IMG/VR virus record: IMGVR_UViG_3300010885_032216
Location: 1-46,315 of that record
Length of the DNA stretch: 46,315 bases
DNA from: a virus
Strand: one strand, 5' to 3'
Below are positions 1-8,877 of the stretch, in pieces. The notes beneath the pieces are model-generated. The model had not been told where the DNA came from and did not search any database. It saw only the letters and a list, made by a program, of their open reading frames with translations. Position numbers and translations under genes: made by a program. Numbering within the stretch: position 1 is the first letter of the stretch; each line of letters starts with the position of its first letter.

Positions 1-1
1 G

Positions 2-574
2 AAAGTTATTATAAATGAGCAGGAACTTTACTTCGCGGGAATAAACAGCGTTTGGGGAAAGGTAGTAGGCGATAAGATTAAGCCCGTTGGAGATGGTATT
101 TGGTGCGAGTTAATCATAGATGATAACCTTTACGAAGGAGATGTTCAAACTAAGTTATACCCCGAAAGAGTTGGGCAGTTATTAAGAGTAGTTTCTACAA
201 ATGAAATATCTAATTCGGTAGGGATATATGATGGTGACTTAGTTCTTACAGTAACCAATGCAGGTGCGGAGGTAACGGATATTGGGCTGTTCTATGCGAA
301 GATAATGAATATCATTGCAAAGGTTGTCGATGGAGAAGTGACACCGTTAGCCAATAATTGCGTAATTAAAGAGAATGAAATAAGTAAAGAATGGTGTGGA
401 TTAATGGTTAGTCAGCATCATTGGAGTAGATTTAACACAGGTACAGTACTTAAAAGCAATATCGGATACGAAGGTAGAGAGGTTACTTACATACATTCGA
501 TGCACAGTAGGTTAGTGTATAAAGATGTGGTGTATTGTATCGCTGAACGTAGAAATTTAATATTTATAAATTGA
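2..574 (+). CDS. Partial protein with two GroES-like units (5' end cut by window edge)
   Basis: The frame is open from base 2 to a TGA at 572-574, giving 190 residues with no in-frame ATG until 305. The 305 ATG is internal because the upstream residues continue the same compositional pattern. The protein reads as two similar units. Each has a glycine-led strand (GQLLRVVS, GTVLKSN), a charged turn, and a closing strand before a hydrophobic tail (KIMNIIAKVV, RRNLIFIN). This resembles the G-x-V ... GD-x-V ... DILAIV plan of GroES. It lies directly upstream of a phage groEL and of a clear groES, so a role as cofactor for the chaperonin is plausible. The GroES assignment is inference from pattern and context; an unrelated beta-barrel protein is possible. 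Part of an A/T-rich operator-like repeat overlaps its stop codon. Confidence 0.55.
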   Translation, partial: KVIINEQELYFAGINSVWGKVVGDKIKPVGDGIWCELIIDDNLYEGDVQTKLYPERVGQLLRVVSTNEISNSVGIYDGDLVLTVTNAGAEVTDIGLFYAKIMNIIAKVVDGEVTPLANNCVIKENEISKEWCGLMVSQHHWSRFNTGTVLKSNIGYEGREVTYIHSMHSRLVYKDVVYCIAERRNLIFIN

Positions 575-622
575 TAAAAATAGCAATAAGAATTTAGTAA
601 ATTTAATTGATAAAAATAACAA
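571..622. repeat. Paired 18-bp repeat, locus A
   Basis: TTGATAAAAATAGCAATA at 571-588 and TTGATAAAAATAACAA at 607-622 start exactly 36 bp apart. Each is an imperfect dyad (TTGATA-n4-TAkCAA). The first overlaps the stop of the preceding gene and the second ends at the base before the ATG of the next small gene. The same pair occurs at four other loci in this window. Confidence 0.8.
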
Positions 623-730
623 ATGAGCAAAAAACAACTTAAAAAAATATCGAACCTAAAAAAGAGAATGCCGAGCAAAAAGAAACGCAGAGCCTATTAC
701 AAACAATTTAATCTAAACAATAATAAATAA
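623..730 (+). CDS. 35-aa lysine/arginine-rich peptide
   Basis: An ATG at 623 opens 35 codons ending at TAA 728-730, three bases before the groEL start. The product is strongly basic, with KKQLKK, LKKRM and SKKKRRA clusters, and has no hydrophobic stretch. It lies between two chaperonin-related genes in the same orientation, with close spacing on both sides. Its charge would suit nucleic-acid binding or binding to an acidic protein, but the sequence shows nothing more specific. It could also be a leader peptide for groEL or a chance ORF; length and position in a tight operon support it modestly. Confidence 0.4.
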   Translation: MSKKQLKKISNLKKRMPSKKKRRAYYKQFNLNNNK

Positions 731-733
731 ATC

Positions 734-2389
734 ATGGTGAACGTAGAAATACACAACAGTAAAAAGAACAGAGAACTTCTGTTAGAAGGTGCAAATGCCG
801 TTGCAGATGCCGTAAAAGTAACAATGGGTGAAATGGGGAAATCCGTTACCATAGAATATCCTAACGGGTACTATCTACAAACGTCAGATGGTTACAGAGT
901 AGCTTCCAATATTACTTTCTCCGACAGAATGAAAGGTCTTGGCGCATCGGCTATCAAAGAAGCCCCTGCAAGAACAGTTGAAACAGCAGGAGATGGAACA
1001 ACCTCTGCAACAGTAATGACACAGTATCTTATGAATAAAGGGCATGAGTTACTTAATAATGGTGCTAATCCCCACGACCTTAAAAGAGGAATGGATATGG
1101 CAGTTATTAAAATTACAGAAGCCCTTAAAAAGTTAGCCATACCTGCAACGAAAGATGGCTATCCTATTCAAGAAAAGGTATCTCAAATAGCAATGGTTTC
1201 CGCGAGAGGGGACAAAGAAGTAGGCGGTATCGTTACGGAAGCTATTATGAAAGTTGGTAGCGATGGAATGTTTGACGTAGAAGATTTCTTAGGAGGTAAA
1301 ACCTGTATCGAAACAACGGACGGGGTGCTTGTAGATAACGGATACCAATCACAACTATTTATCACAAACTACCAACGTCAAAGATGTGAACTTGATAATC
1401 CTTATGTATTGCTGTACGACAGAACAATTACCACGTTCCGACAAGTTCTGCACTTAGTAAAAGGTGTAATGGAAGAGGATAGGTCATTGCTTATATTCTG
1501 TGATAGCGCAGAGGACGAAGCATTAGCCACGTTAGTAACAAATAAGATGGGCAACCCGCAAAATCCTTCTGCAAAGAAGTTAAAAGTTTGTGTTGTTCGT
1601 TGTCCTTCATTTGGAATTGACAGAGAGAACATCATGCACGATATACAGCACGTTGTTGGTGGTTTGTTTGCGTCTGCCGCTTCGGGTACAAATATCGAGA
1701 AAATGCGTATCAAAGACTTAGGTCAAGCAAAGAAAGTTGTTGTTGAAAAGAACAGAACATCTATCGTTGGTGGTGCAGGTGATTACGCTGAATTGCAAAT
1801 GAGAATTGCAGACCTAAGACACCAAATGGGGGAAACAAGTGACGAAAAATCAAAAGGTGAGTTAAAGTATCGTATTGCTAAACTTACAGGTGGTGTTGCT
1901 TTGATTAAAGTAGGTGGTAATTCATCGGTTGAGATTGGGGCTAAAAAAGATGTTGTAGATGATTGTCTAAGGGCTGTGCGTTGTGCCTGTGATGAAGGAT
2001 ATGTCACAGGTGGTGGTGCTACATTCGTTAAAATAGCAAACTCGTTTGGAGGTTTTACATTGGATAATGAAAGTGAAACGGCAGGTTTTAAATTAGTGAT
2101 GGATGCTATCGAACAACCTTTCATGCAGATATTATCTAATGCAGGTATCAGAAAAACATTGAGGTTTTGGGAACAAGGTCAAAGCATTGACAAGTTGGCA
2201 TTCGAGGTTGCTATTTCGGATACAAACATTGGGTACAACGTAAAGACAGGGCAATTAGAAAACCTTATTGAAACAGGTATCATCAATCCTGTTAAAGTAG
2301 AGAGATGTGCTATTGAGAACTCTGTAACCGTTGCGGGGATGTTCTTAACAAGCGGAGCAACGATAATTCAGGGCGTAACCTATAAATAA
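734..2389 (+). CDS. groEL: GroEL-type chaperonin (Hsp60), phage-encoded
   Basis: A 551-aa group I chaperonin of full length, expected to form a ring that folds polypeptides, probably virion proteins, using ATP. The nucleotide site is clear: TAGDGTTSAT with Asp87, the number of the E. coli catalytic/metal Asp, plus GGVALIKVGG (386-395), KDVVDD (405-410, with an Asp where E. coli has D398) and EGYVTGGG (421-428). The C-terminus carries the family pattern GIINPVKVE...FLTSGA (from 515) but ends at VTYK and lacks the flexible GGM tail of bacterial GroEL. The N-terminal part is divergent: the usual TLGPKGRN is TMGEMGKS. This suggests an old phage lineage rather than recent capture from a host. It shares an operon with a groES (2490) and with a second GroES-like gene upstream. 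Confidence 0.95.
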   Translation: MVNVEIHNSKKNRELLLEGANAVADAVKVTMGEMGKSVTIEYPNGYYLQTSDGYRVASNITFSDRMKGLGASAIKEAPARTVETAGDGTTSATVMTQYLMNKGHELLNNGANPHDLKRGMDMAVIKITEALKKLAIPATKDGYPIQEKVSQIAMVSARGDKEVGGIVTEAIMKVGSDGMFDVEDFLGGKTCIETTDGVLVDNGYQSQLFITNYQRQRCELDNPYVLLYDRTITTFRQVLHLVKGVMEEDRSLLIFCDSAEDEALATLVTNKMGNPQNPSAKKLKVCVVRCPSFGIDRENIMHDIQHVVGGLFASAASGTNIEKMRIKDLGQAKKVVVEKNRTSIVGGAGDYAELQMRIADLRHQMGETSDEKSKGELKYRIAKLTGGVALIKVGGNSSVEIGAKKDVVDDCLRAVRCACDEGYVTGGGATFVKIANSFGGFTLDNESETAGFKLVMDAIEQPFMQILSNAGIRKTLRFWEQGQSIDKLAFEVAISDTNIGYNVKTGQLENLIETGIINPVKVERCAIENSVTVAGMFLTSGATIIQGVTYK

Positions 2390-2395
2390 TTTACT

Positions 2396-2488
2396 ATGAG
2401 TAAAAAATTAAATTTAATCGGACTAAAGTTTGCGCGACTTACCGTAATAGAGTATGCGGGAATAACAAAAGAAAGAAATTATAAGTAA
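2396..2488 (+). pseudogene. 5' remnant of an AP2/HNH-type homing endonuclease gene
   Basis: An ORF of 30 codons between groEL and groES. Its core, IGLKFARLTVIEYAG, matches the conserved opening of AP2/HNH homing endonucleases and lines up with GERFGSLVVIQYVG at the start of the intact endonuclease at 7505-6888 in this window. The part that would carry the CxC zinc knuckle and HNH core is missing: the frame stops at 2486-2488, one base before the groES ATG. I read this as the scar of an endonuclease that inserted between groEL and groES and was later deleted. Identification rests on about 15 residues. Confidence 0.7.
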
Positions 2489-2489
2489 T

Positions 2490-2858
2490 ATGCTGAAATC
2501 ATTTAAAGAAATATTGGAGGGGAAACCTTTTCTTGACGATAAGGGAGTATCTGATTGCTTAGAAGCATTCGAGCAATACTTCGCCCAAAAAGGAATACCA
2601 CAGCCGTTGTGGAATCTATTTATCATAGAGCCGTTAAGTAGTGAAAGTACTATGGGAGATATTATCATGCCACAAAACATGAATTTTAAAGACCGCTACG
2701 GAATTGTACGGGCGGTTGGAGAAGATGAAAAGAAAATTAAAGTAGGTGATAAGGTTATGTATTTCGAGGGGTCGGGAGAGCCTATCGACTTCGAGGTAGA
2801 TAACGACATTAAGACGTTCTTAATAATTGACCGTACCGATTTAAAGGCAGTAGTTTAG
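2490..2858 (+). CDS. groES: GroES-type co-chaperonin
   Basis: A 122-aa protein whose C-terminal 80 residues fit the GroES fold: PLWNLFIIEPLSSESTMGD-IIMP (mobile-loop region), then GIVRAVGEDEKKIKVGDKVMYFEGSGEP and a closing strand FLIIDRTDLKAV. It should cap the phage GroEL ring two genes upstream. It is longer than bacterial GroES (about 97 aa) through a 40-residue N-terminal extension rich in charged and aromatic residues, with no recognised domain. The mobile loop has SSESTMG where bacteria usually have a TxGGI-type loop, so host GroEL may not be its preferred partner. The start at 2490 follows the HNH remnant immediately. It is the last gene of the operon, 15 bp before a strong terminator. 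Confidence 0.9.
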   Translation: MLKSFKEILEGKPFLDDKGVSDCLEAFEQYFAQKGIPQPLWNLFIIEPLSSESTMGDIIMPQNMNFKDRYGIVRAVGEDEKKIKVGDKVMYFEGSGEPIDFEVDNDIKTFLIIDRTDLKAVV

Positions 2859-2873
2859 TTTAGTTTAGTTGGG

Positions 2874-2908
2874 AATCCCCCGATAAGAAATTGTCGGGGG
2901 ATTTTTTA
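2874..2908 (+). terminator. Intrinsic terminator after the chaperonin operon
   Basis: A perfect 10-bp stem, AATCCCCCGA (2874-2883) with TCGGGGGATT (2894-2903), followed by a T run. It ends the + strand chaperonin operon and overlaps the last codons of the convergent tail gene. Confidence 0.92.
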
Positions 2909-5900
2909 TGACTTCAACGTAGGGCTACTTATTATATATTGTAAGTCCAAAGCAAACCATTTAGAATACTCCGAACTTGGATACTCAAACAAACAATAGA
3001 AATATCGTGAGCGCATTGGATTACCCTCAAACTTAGCATTAGGTAGGTATTGTGGCGCAGGCGGTGATGCTAATATGTTTGGAGTGTGTTCATCTCTCCC
3101 TACTTCACTATAATAAACATTCTCAATATCTCTAAAGTTATCGTAATTGATAGTTGTTACCTGTCCTTCTGGGGAAGTTATCGTTACCGACATAGGTTTC
3201 AACCCTCGTTGTTTTATTGCCAATATGACTTTTACCGCTTCGGGGACATCATTAAGGTAAACTCCTATAAATGATGATTGCTGTTCTCCGTAGAAGTAGT
3301 TTTGTTGTAACGAATTTGTGTTGTGAGTGTATAGTTTTCCCGCTTTGAACGAAAGAATATCAACTCCTGTTTGCCCTATGTAATCCCCTTTAAAACCATA
3401 TTGAGATGTGAACATATTAGCCTTTTCATTAAAAGCTATCGTACAACCTGCGTATGATAGGTTAGAACCGTAAGTGAACGGTGACACCATTAAGATATAC
3501 TCTCCAAAACGAACATCAAACACTCCAACACAATTTACTTTTGTAGTTGCTTTTAATATTTTTTGGCAAAGGTCGGCAAGGAATATCCTTATACCCGATT
3601 CGGTTGAAATATCTACCAATCCATCTTGAGACAGTCTAATTATCGCTGCTCGGTTTACGTCAAGGAAATATTTGTCATTAGCAAAGAACGCTAAACTTTC
3701 AGGGTGATTTCCAATGCCGAAGTCTTGTAGGTAATAACCTGTTTCCTGTTGTTTAGACAACACTTTTTCGCTTGTTGAATAGAAAGATACCCCCGTAGTA
3801 GGATTCGCCACCATTTGTTGAAAAACAAGTATCGGTAGTACCTTTAACTGTTGGAATCCGATTAACCTTTCGTTTTGGTAAAATAACCTTTGAAATCCTC
3901 CGAATTGTTGGGAGTATTCCTCAAAGGAAACATCGTAAACAGTAGATAGACCGTTGATATTTGTGTTGGGTAGTATCATCTCGGAGTAACGAACCATTGC
4001 GGTGTTTACGTTACGTTTAGCATCGTTGTCGATTTTATTTGGTCTGCCGTAATCCCATGCCTCGCTGTTGTACATATTACTTGCGTTCATACACTCTGTG
4101 TAGTCTTCAAGCCTTTCAACTCCTATAAATGTTGGAGGTGGTGTACGATAAGGCATATCTGTTAATCGTCTAAAACAATCACCGCTTGTAAATTCTTGTT
4201 TGGAGCATTTCACAACTATTGCCGAATCGCTTCCGTTCCATGTCCCCGAAATAATATCAACATTATCTACATCAAATCTATCGCTTGATATAGTTGTAAT
4301 TGTACAATAAAAATTAAAATTAGCTGAAACTACTTTAATATCATCACCTACCGTAAAATCTGCTGTTGAATCTGCAATCATTTCTACACCTGCTATTGAG
4401 CCTCCACTATAATTAGTATGGTTTGCAATACAAAACGCTTGTGATGTAAAAGCCTTTCCGTTATCTTGGGGGATATGTATAGCATTTCCATTAGTATCTA
4501 ATCCAATCGTTCCACGCTCTCCTACTTCAAACACTAATTCATTATCGTTGGTAATATCCCTTGCAGGGGTGTAAACCTCGAATAAATTTTGCTTAGTACC
4601 ATCTAAAGATAATGGCATACTTGGTGATACTTTTACCGCTAAAATACCATTGAACAATCCAACCGTTTCGTTGTCGTTAAACGGATAGTATGCGCTAATA
4701 GTAATCTCGTCCTCTCTTTCGGCAATTATCCTTACTCTGTCTCCCTTAGTCCAATCATACACTAATTGACTTGCCCCGTTTTCAGTTTTATAAATATCGG
4801 TTATGTTACGAATGTCAATCTGTAACTCGTATTTATCAGGATCGGTTGTTGTTGGTTGTCCGTTTACATCTGTGTAATACATCTGTTGTGAGATGAATTG
4901 CGTATAACTTGAAATCGCTTGGTTTTTACTCCTTACAATCTCATATCCTGTTGCGTCCTTTGGCGGTTTGTTGTAAATCCAACCAAATACAGTAGGGATG
5001 TATCGTAAATAATCGCTTGGTGATGTGTATCCTTGTTCTGTTATAAAAGGAATGAATAATCTTGTACCATAAACCCCAATTTGCTGTAACTCGGTGGTCT
5101 GTCCTGCCGTTGTGTTCGTATCTCCTAATCTACCTCCGTTAAAATAGTAAACTATCCCATATTGGTATGTCCCGCCCGATTTTAAATACGACCTTTTAGG
5201 GTAATGTCTGTTCTCTGCATATTCATCTACTAATTGGTCGTAGGTAACAGGTAAACGTAAGTCAATCTTAACCGCATCTACCCCCTCTGCACCATTAGCA
5301 TCGGCAATTCTATTCTTAAAATCTTCTAAACATTGTTCGTAATAAAATACGAAGTCCATTAGTTGATTCTTCTTGTCTAATGAGATTGGAATATAGTTGG
5401 CATCGTTAAGGAAAATATAATCGTAGGTTGTATCGTCTGCGATATTCAGTTTGTCTTTATCTAACTCAATGATTAACGCAATATCAGACAACGCCCCATC
5501 TGCGCTATCAGTCATCCCTATTTCATGTCCATAGATACGAATCTTGCGTACATCGTGGCTTCCTGTTGGGACGGTAATGGTAATCTTATTATCTTGAAAA
5601 ACGAAATCTTCTCCGTAACCTGTCTTTATATTAGCAATAGTTTTTGGGAGAATGTAGTCTGTCTTTTTAGATAAAACACTACTCTGTTTATCCTTATACC
5701 CCCAATCTAATTGAAATTGAAATAGTTTTTTGAATAGGTTGTTTATTTTAGGATACAAAACATCTCCTAATGATTTTATTGTAATATTAGTTGGGCTTCC
5801 ACCCGATGTCCGTAAAATTGAAACATGGTCATATACTGCACTCGAACCCATTGTAGGGTATCCTGTCCTTCTGATACCTATACTTATGGTAGTCCCTGCC

Positions 5901-6886
5901 ACAAACCAGTAAGGTGATATACTATTTGTTATTTGTCCGTAAACAAGATTACTACCGTCTTTATATAAATTTACACTTTGACTATAAAAAATACTTGCAT
6001 CTTTATAAACATCAAGTGCTACTATATATTCATCAAAATCACCAGTATCGGGGGTGTGTGGCATAAGTATTAAATAAATACCGTAAGACAAACCGTAGTA
6101 CCCATCAGCAGGACAAGTCCATTCATAAGTAACAGTATCCCATTGTCCACCAATAGGGGGTGGTAAGTTTATTGGTGTTATGCTAAATGGTATTGTTGTA
6201 TTAGAATCACTTGGAATCTCCCATTCAGTAGATAACTCTGCCTCTACATTAACGATATTGGTGACTTGGCCCAATCCACTCCATTTATAAGTCGGTGCAG
6301 GTGGCGGTTCTTTAATCCTGTCAATCCAATGTGCATTGAAAGGTGTTGTGTACCCATCCTTACTCGTTCCGCTTGTACTCATATACAAGATAGCCCTCTC
6401 GATATTCATACATTTAGGCTCGTTGTAATCTGTATTATCAGCAGGATTTACATAATTATCAGTCCAAAATAATAAGTGGTTATCAGCATCAAGTTTTACT
6501 ACCTTGCAAGATGTAATTAAATAATCAACCTTAAAGTTTAACGGTACTGAATTAGTATCGAAACTTGGGTGGTTCTGCAATACTAAAGTTATCGTATTAT
6601 TCGCCTCTTCGTATTCATAAATAGTGTGCGTTCCATTACTATTATAGATAAATGCGTAACCTTTCCCTTGTAGTTTATTCTCGCAATAACCGATACATTT
6701 ATTCGTTCCTGCGGGAAGTGTTACACTTACTAAAGTATTTCCATTTACAGTCGTTACCGCCCCCGAACTATCTTCATTCGTGCTTAAAATACGTACGTTG
6801 TACAAGTAAGGAAACGCCTTGTTTAATTCGGGCGTTAAATCGGTATTTGTTCCTTTTAGGAATGATATGTGTTGTGTTGCGCTCAT
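2906..6886 (-). CDS. Large tail protein (muzzle/stabilization-like)
   Basis: A 1326-aa protein, last of the leftward virion operon. The start is taken at 6886 (MSATQHISFLKG), two bases after the stop of the inserted endonuclease; an in-frame ATG at 6901 lies inside that gene. The opening (FLKGTNTDLTPELNKAFPYLYNVRIL, then a glycine/asparagine-rich region with LPAGTNKCIGY) resembles the N-terminus of the large stabilization or muzzle protein of crAss-like podoviruses, which caps the tail. Most of the chain is beta-rich with many Asn, Thr, Tyr and Gly, and no signal peptide, coiled coil or catalytic motif stands out. The position after the ring/adaptor-like genes agrees with a tail-tip role. The family link is from recalled pattern, not an alignment. 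Confidence 0.65.
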   Translation of the reverse strand: MSATQHISFLKGTNTDLTPELNKAFPYLYNVRILSTNEDSSGAVTTVNGNTLVSVTLPAGTNKCIGYCENKLQGKGYAFIYNSNGTHTIYEYEEANNTITLVLQNHPSFDTNSVPLNFKVDYLITSCKVVKLDADNHLLFWTDNYVNPADNTDYNEPKCMNIERAILYMSTSGTSKDGYTTPFNAHWIDRIKEPPPAPTYKWSGLGQVTNIVNVEAELSTEWEIPSDSNTTIPFSITPINLPPPIGGQWDTVTYEWTCPADGYYGLSYGIYLILMPHTPDTGDFDEYIVALDVYKDASIFYSQSVNLYKDGSNLVYGQITNSISPYWFVAGTTISIGIRRTGYPTMGSSAVYDHVSILRTSGGSPTNITIKSLGDVLYPKINNLFKKLFQFQLDWGYKDKQSSVLSKKTDYILPKTIANIKTGYGEDFVFQDNKITITVPTGSHDVRKIRIYGHEIGMTDSADGALSDIALIIELDKDKLNIADDTTYDYIFLNDANYIPISLDKKNQLMDFVFYYEQCLEDFKNRIADANGAEGVDAVKIDLRLPVTYDQLVDEYAENRHYPKRSYLKSGGTYQYGIVYYFNGGRLGDTNTTAGQTTELQQIGVYGTRLFIPFITEQGYTSPSDYLRYIPTVFGWIYNKPPKDATGYEIVRSKNQAISSYTQFISQQMYYTDVNGQPTTTDPDKYELQIDIRNITDIYKTENGASQLVYDWTKGDRVRIIAEREDEITISAYYPFNDNETVGLFNGILAVKVSPSMPLSLDGTKQNLFEVYTPARDITNDNELVFEVGERGTIGLDTNGNAIHIPQDNGKAFTSQAFCIANHTNYSGGSIAGVEMIADSTADFTVGDDIKVVSANFNFYCTITTISSDRFDVDNVDIISGTWNGSDSAIVVKCSKQEFTSGDCFRRLTDMPYRTPPPTFIGVERLEDYTECMNASNMYNSEAWDYGRPNKIDNDAKRNVNTAMVRYSEMILPNTNINGLSTVYDVSFEEYSQQFGGFQRLFYQNERLIGFQQLKVLPILVFQQMVANPTTGVSFYSTSEKVLSKQQETGYYLQDFGIGNHPESLAFFANDKYFLDVNRAAIIRLSQDGLVDISTESGIRIFLADLCQKILKATTKVNCVGVFDVRFGEYILMVSPFTYGSNLSYAGCTIAFNEKANMFTSQYGFKGDYIGQTGVDILSFKAGKLYTHNTNSLQQNYFYGEQQSSFIGVYLNDVPEAVKVILAIKQRGLKPMSVTITSPEGQVTTINYDNFRDIENVYYSEVGRDEHTPNILASPPAPQYLPNAKFEGNPMRSRYFYCLFEYPSSEYSKWFALDLQYIISSPTLKS

Positions 6887-6887
6887 A

Positions 6888-7505
6888 CTATATTGTAGCA
6901 AACGCCCGTTCTGGCGACCAATTATCTCTTTTTATGCGTTGCCATGTGTTTTTGTAATTTAAACTTTTTATTTGACACCATTGACGCAATGTATAAGTTT
7001 CACCATTATATTCAATTTTAATACTGCTTCTTCTATTATTGCATTGCTCTGTATCTGTCGCCCACCTGCAATTTTCTTTTGAATAACCTTTATTATTATC
7101 AATTCTTTCAATAGAATGTTTTGAGGATGGCTTTAAACCCATATCTTCAAAAAAGTTCTCAAAACTATTTATCCACCTTTCACAAACAGTTATTCCTCGT
7201 CCCCCATAATCAGCATAATTATGACTATTTTGATTTAAACATCTTCCTTTTATTCCTCTCCATGTATTGTGTTCGGAAGTATTTGTCATGCCATGAGTTG
7301 TGTTTCTTGTTATTAATACATTTTTAAGTAAGCATCCACAAGACTTTGTATTATTATTTATTAATAAACTCCCTGCGACTAAAACTTTTTTTTTGCAATC
7401 ACAAACACATAACCATTCGGAACACAATTTATAGTTTAATCCTACATATTGTATTACAACTAAACTACCAAACCTTTCCCCTAACAAATCTTTTGTTATA
7501 CCCAT
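6888..7505 (-). CDS. AP2/HNH homing endonuclease
   Basis: A 205-aa selfish endonuclease inserted between two tail genes. Domains in order: GERFGSLVVIQYVG and WLCVCDC with a later SCGCL (zinc knuckle, about 10-60); THGMTNTSEHNTWRGIKGRC and DYGGRGITVCERW, typical of the AP2/HNH family (about 70-115); the HNH-like part SIERIDNNKGYSKENCRWAT (about 132-155); and a C-terminal DNA-recognition module YNGETYTLRQWCQIKSL with ERAF. Such enzymes nick or cut DNA of relatives lacking the insertion and spread their own gene. It sits four bases after the upstream gene and abuts the start of the tail gene, so it has probably slipped into a translationally tight operon without breaking a reading frame. Confidence 0.92.
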   Translation of the reverse strand: MGITKDLLGERFGSLVVIQYVGLNYKLCSEWLCVCDCKKKVLVAGSLLINNNTKSCGCLLKNVLITRNTTHGMTNTSEHNTWRGIKGRCLNQNSHNYADYGGRGITVCERWINSFENFFEDMGLKPSSKHSIERIDNNKGYSKENCRWATDTEQCNNRRSSIKIEYNGETYTLRQWCQIKSLNYKNTWQRIKRDNWSPERAFATI

Positions 7506-7509
7506 TTCG

Positions 7510-8289
7510 TTAAAATTTTATTATGCCTGAATTTCCTCGCCTTATTGCTGAAATCCACTCGTCATACGTTCCTGTATTAATCCTGCCAATAGCTTTAGCC
7601 AAAGCTATATCATGTATTTCTTTTGCTAATCTTTTTTCGGCTACCGAGAAGTTCCTATCTTGCCTTATGCTTCTCCAATAAATACCAGTCAAAAGAGTAT
7701 CCTCTATCATCTCATTAATATAATAATCCTCATCGTCTAATTGAATGTCGGTAACGTATTCCATTACGACAAACTTAATCGGGCAACGGACGTTTCTAAA
7801 GAATATCTGTTTACTATCTTTGTCTATCCTGTACTCTCCGTTAGTGTTATGTCCCCCTGCATTGTAGTACGCCCCTGTATTTTGACCGCTTGAATAATGT
7901 TTAGCAATGTAAGTTGGTGATGAAAATAACCCCCAACCATCTATTCCGTTTACCGCCAATCCTTGTTGTGGTGGTTGGTGTCTTACAAGTTCACCGCACT
8001 TATTGTAATATTTAGCAAGGTCAATGTTTGGATTCTCGGTCATTCCATGTAGCTGTCCATCCACTCCAACAACACTTATGCTTGTATAGTTTAAGTAATT
8101 TTCGGGCAAAGGACAAAAACCCTCCTTATTAGGAAATAGCTGTACAGACTTCGGTATAGCAACAAGGTCGATATTTAATTCCACTAAAACTCGTGTAGCA
8201 AATGAATAAAACCTCGCGGCACGATTTAAACTTGTGTCACCCGCCTGTACACAAAACTCCTTTATTATTTCACTTAACTTGTACGACAT
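7510..8289 (-). CDS. Putative head-tail adaptor or tail ring protein
   Basis: A 259-aa protein. The N-terminus (KLSEIIKEFCVQAGDTSLNRAARFYSFATRVLVELN) is helical and resembles the opening of phage connector/tubular proteins. The middle has beta strands, with a Gly/Asn/Tyr-rich loop (about 140-160). The C-terminus (YINEMIEDTLLTGIYWRSIRQDRNFSVAEKRLAKEIHDIALAKAIGRINTGTYDEWISAIRRGNSG) is helical. This helix-strand-helix arrangement is usual for ring proteins between portal and tail. It overlaps the next upstream gene by a single base, so it is probably co-translated with it. The function is inferred from architecture and position. Confidence 0.55.
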   Translation of the reverse strand: MSYKLSEIIKEFCVQAGDTSLNRAARFYSFATRVLVELNIDLVAIPKSVQLFPNKEGFCPLPENYLNYTSISVVGVDGQLHGMTENPNIDLAKYYNKCGELVRHQPPQQGLAVNGIDGWGLFSSPTYIAKHYSSGQNTGAYYNAGGHNTNGEYRIDKDSKQIFFRNVRCPIKFVVMEYVTDIQLDDEDYYINEMIEDTLLTGIYWRSIRQDRNFSVAEKRLAKEIHDIALAKAIGRINTGTYDEWISAIRRGNSGIIKF

Positions 8290-8876
8290 TATTTAATGTT
8301 TTCGTTTATTGGCATTGGTGTTGGTGCATACTGTTGTACTACCATAGTAACAATCTGTGCTACGATATTCGGTGCTATGTTTAATGGGTCGTCCGCGTCC
8401 TCTGTGCTTAAACCACAAGCAAACTTCATTTGAATAGTTTTTGTTCCATTTCCATCAATTATATCCGCCCCTGTCATATTTGGAAACGTAAATCTTTCCC
8501 CCTCGATTTCAACGGCTATATTACCCCCTAATTTCGCTGACCTGCCACCGATAAACATTGAGTAGTTACCAACCATCCAAAAAGGTGTTTGGCTTCCTGT
8601 GAACGTAACTTCTTTTACCCCGAAACTATGTGGTAAGGAAAGGTATGTTGCGGGTGATTTACAATAATAAATAGAACCCTCTTTCTGTATTGGTATGTTT
8701 CTGAATACTCCAATGAATGAATTATCTAATCCCGAATTGCCATCCGCCTTACCTTCGTAATAAGTCTTAGCCGCAATAGTAGCATAGGCGTTTATCACCG
8801 CAGTAATAATTTCTTGCCACGTCCCTTTATTAGTGTGCTTTTGCACCTGCTGTGCAATGTTGTATAGTGAGGTCAT
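8289..8876 (-). CDS. Putative virion ring/neck protein
   Basis: A 195-aa protein. The first 45 residues are helical (MTSLYNIAQQVQKHTNKGTW..IITAVINAYATIAAKTYYEG) and the rest is mostly strand, with PATYLSLPHSFGVKEVTF and WMVGNYSMF, ending in a short helix (IVAQIVTMVVQQYAP). It shares a base with the stop/start junction of the following gene and lies one base downstream of the preceding one, so the three small virion genes form one translational unit. I do not recognise a family. A second ring or tail-completion protein is the simplest reading given its neighbours. Confidence 0.45.
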   Translation of the reverse strand: MTSLYNIAQQVQKHTNKGTWQEIITAVINAYATIAAKTYYEGKADGNSGLDNSFIGVFRNIPIQKEGSIYYCKSPATYLSLPHSFGVKEVTFTGSQTPFWMVGNYSMFIGGRSAKLGGNIAVEIEGERFTFPNMTGADIIDGNGTKTIQMKFACGLSTEDADDPLNIAPNIVAQIVTMVVQQYAPTPMPINENIK

Positions 8877-8877
8877 A

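Noticed and set aside
892-2124. Several minus-strand ORFs opposite groEL
   Set aside because: They mirror the codon pattern of a certain gene, lack plausible starts and overlap it entirely.
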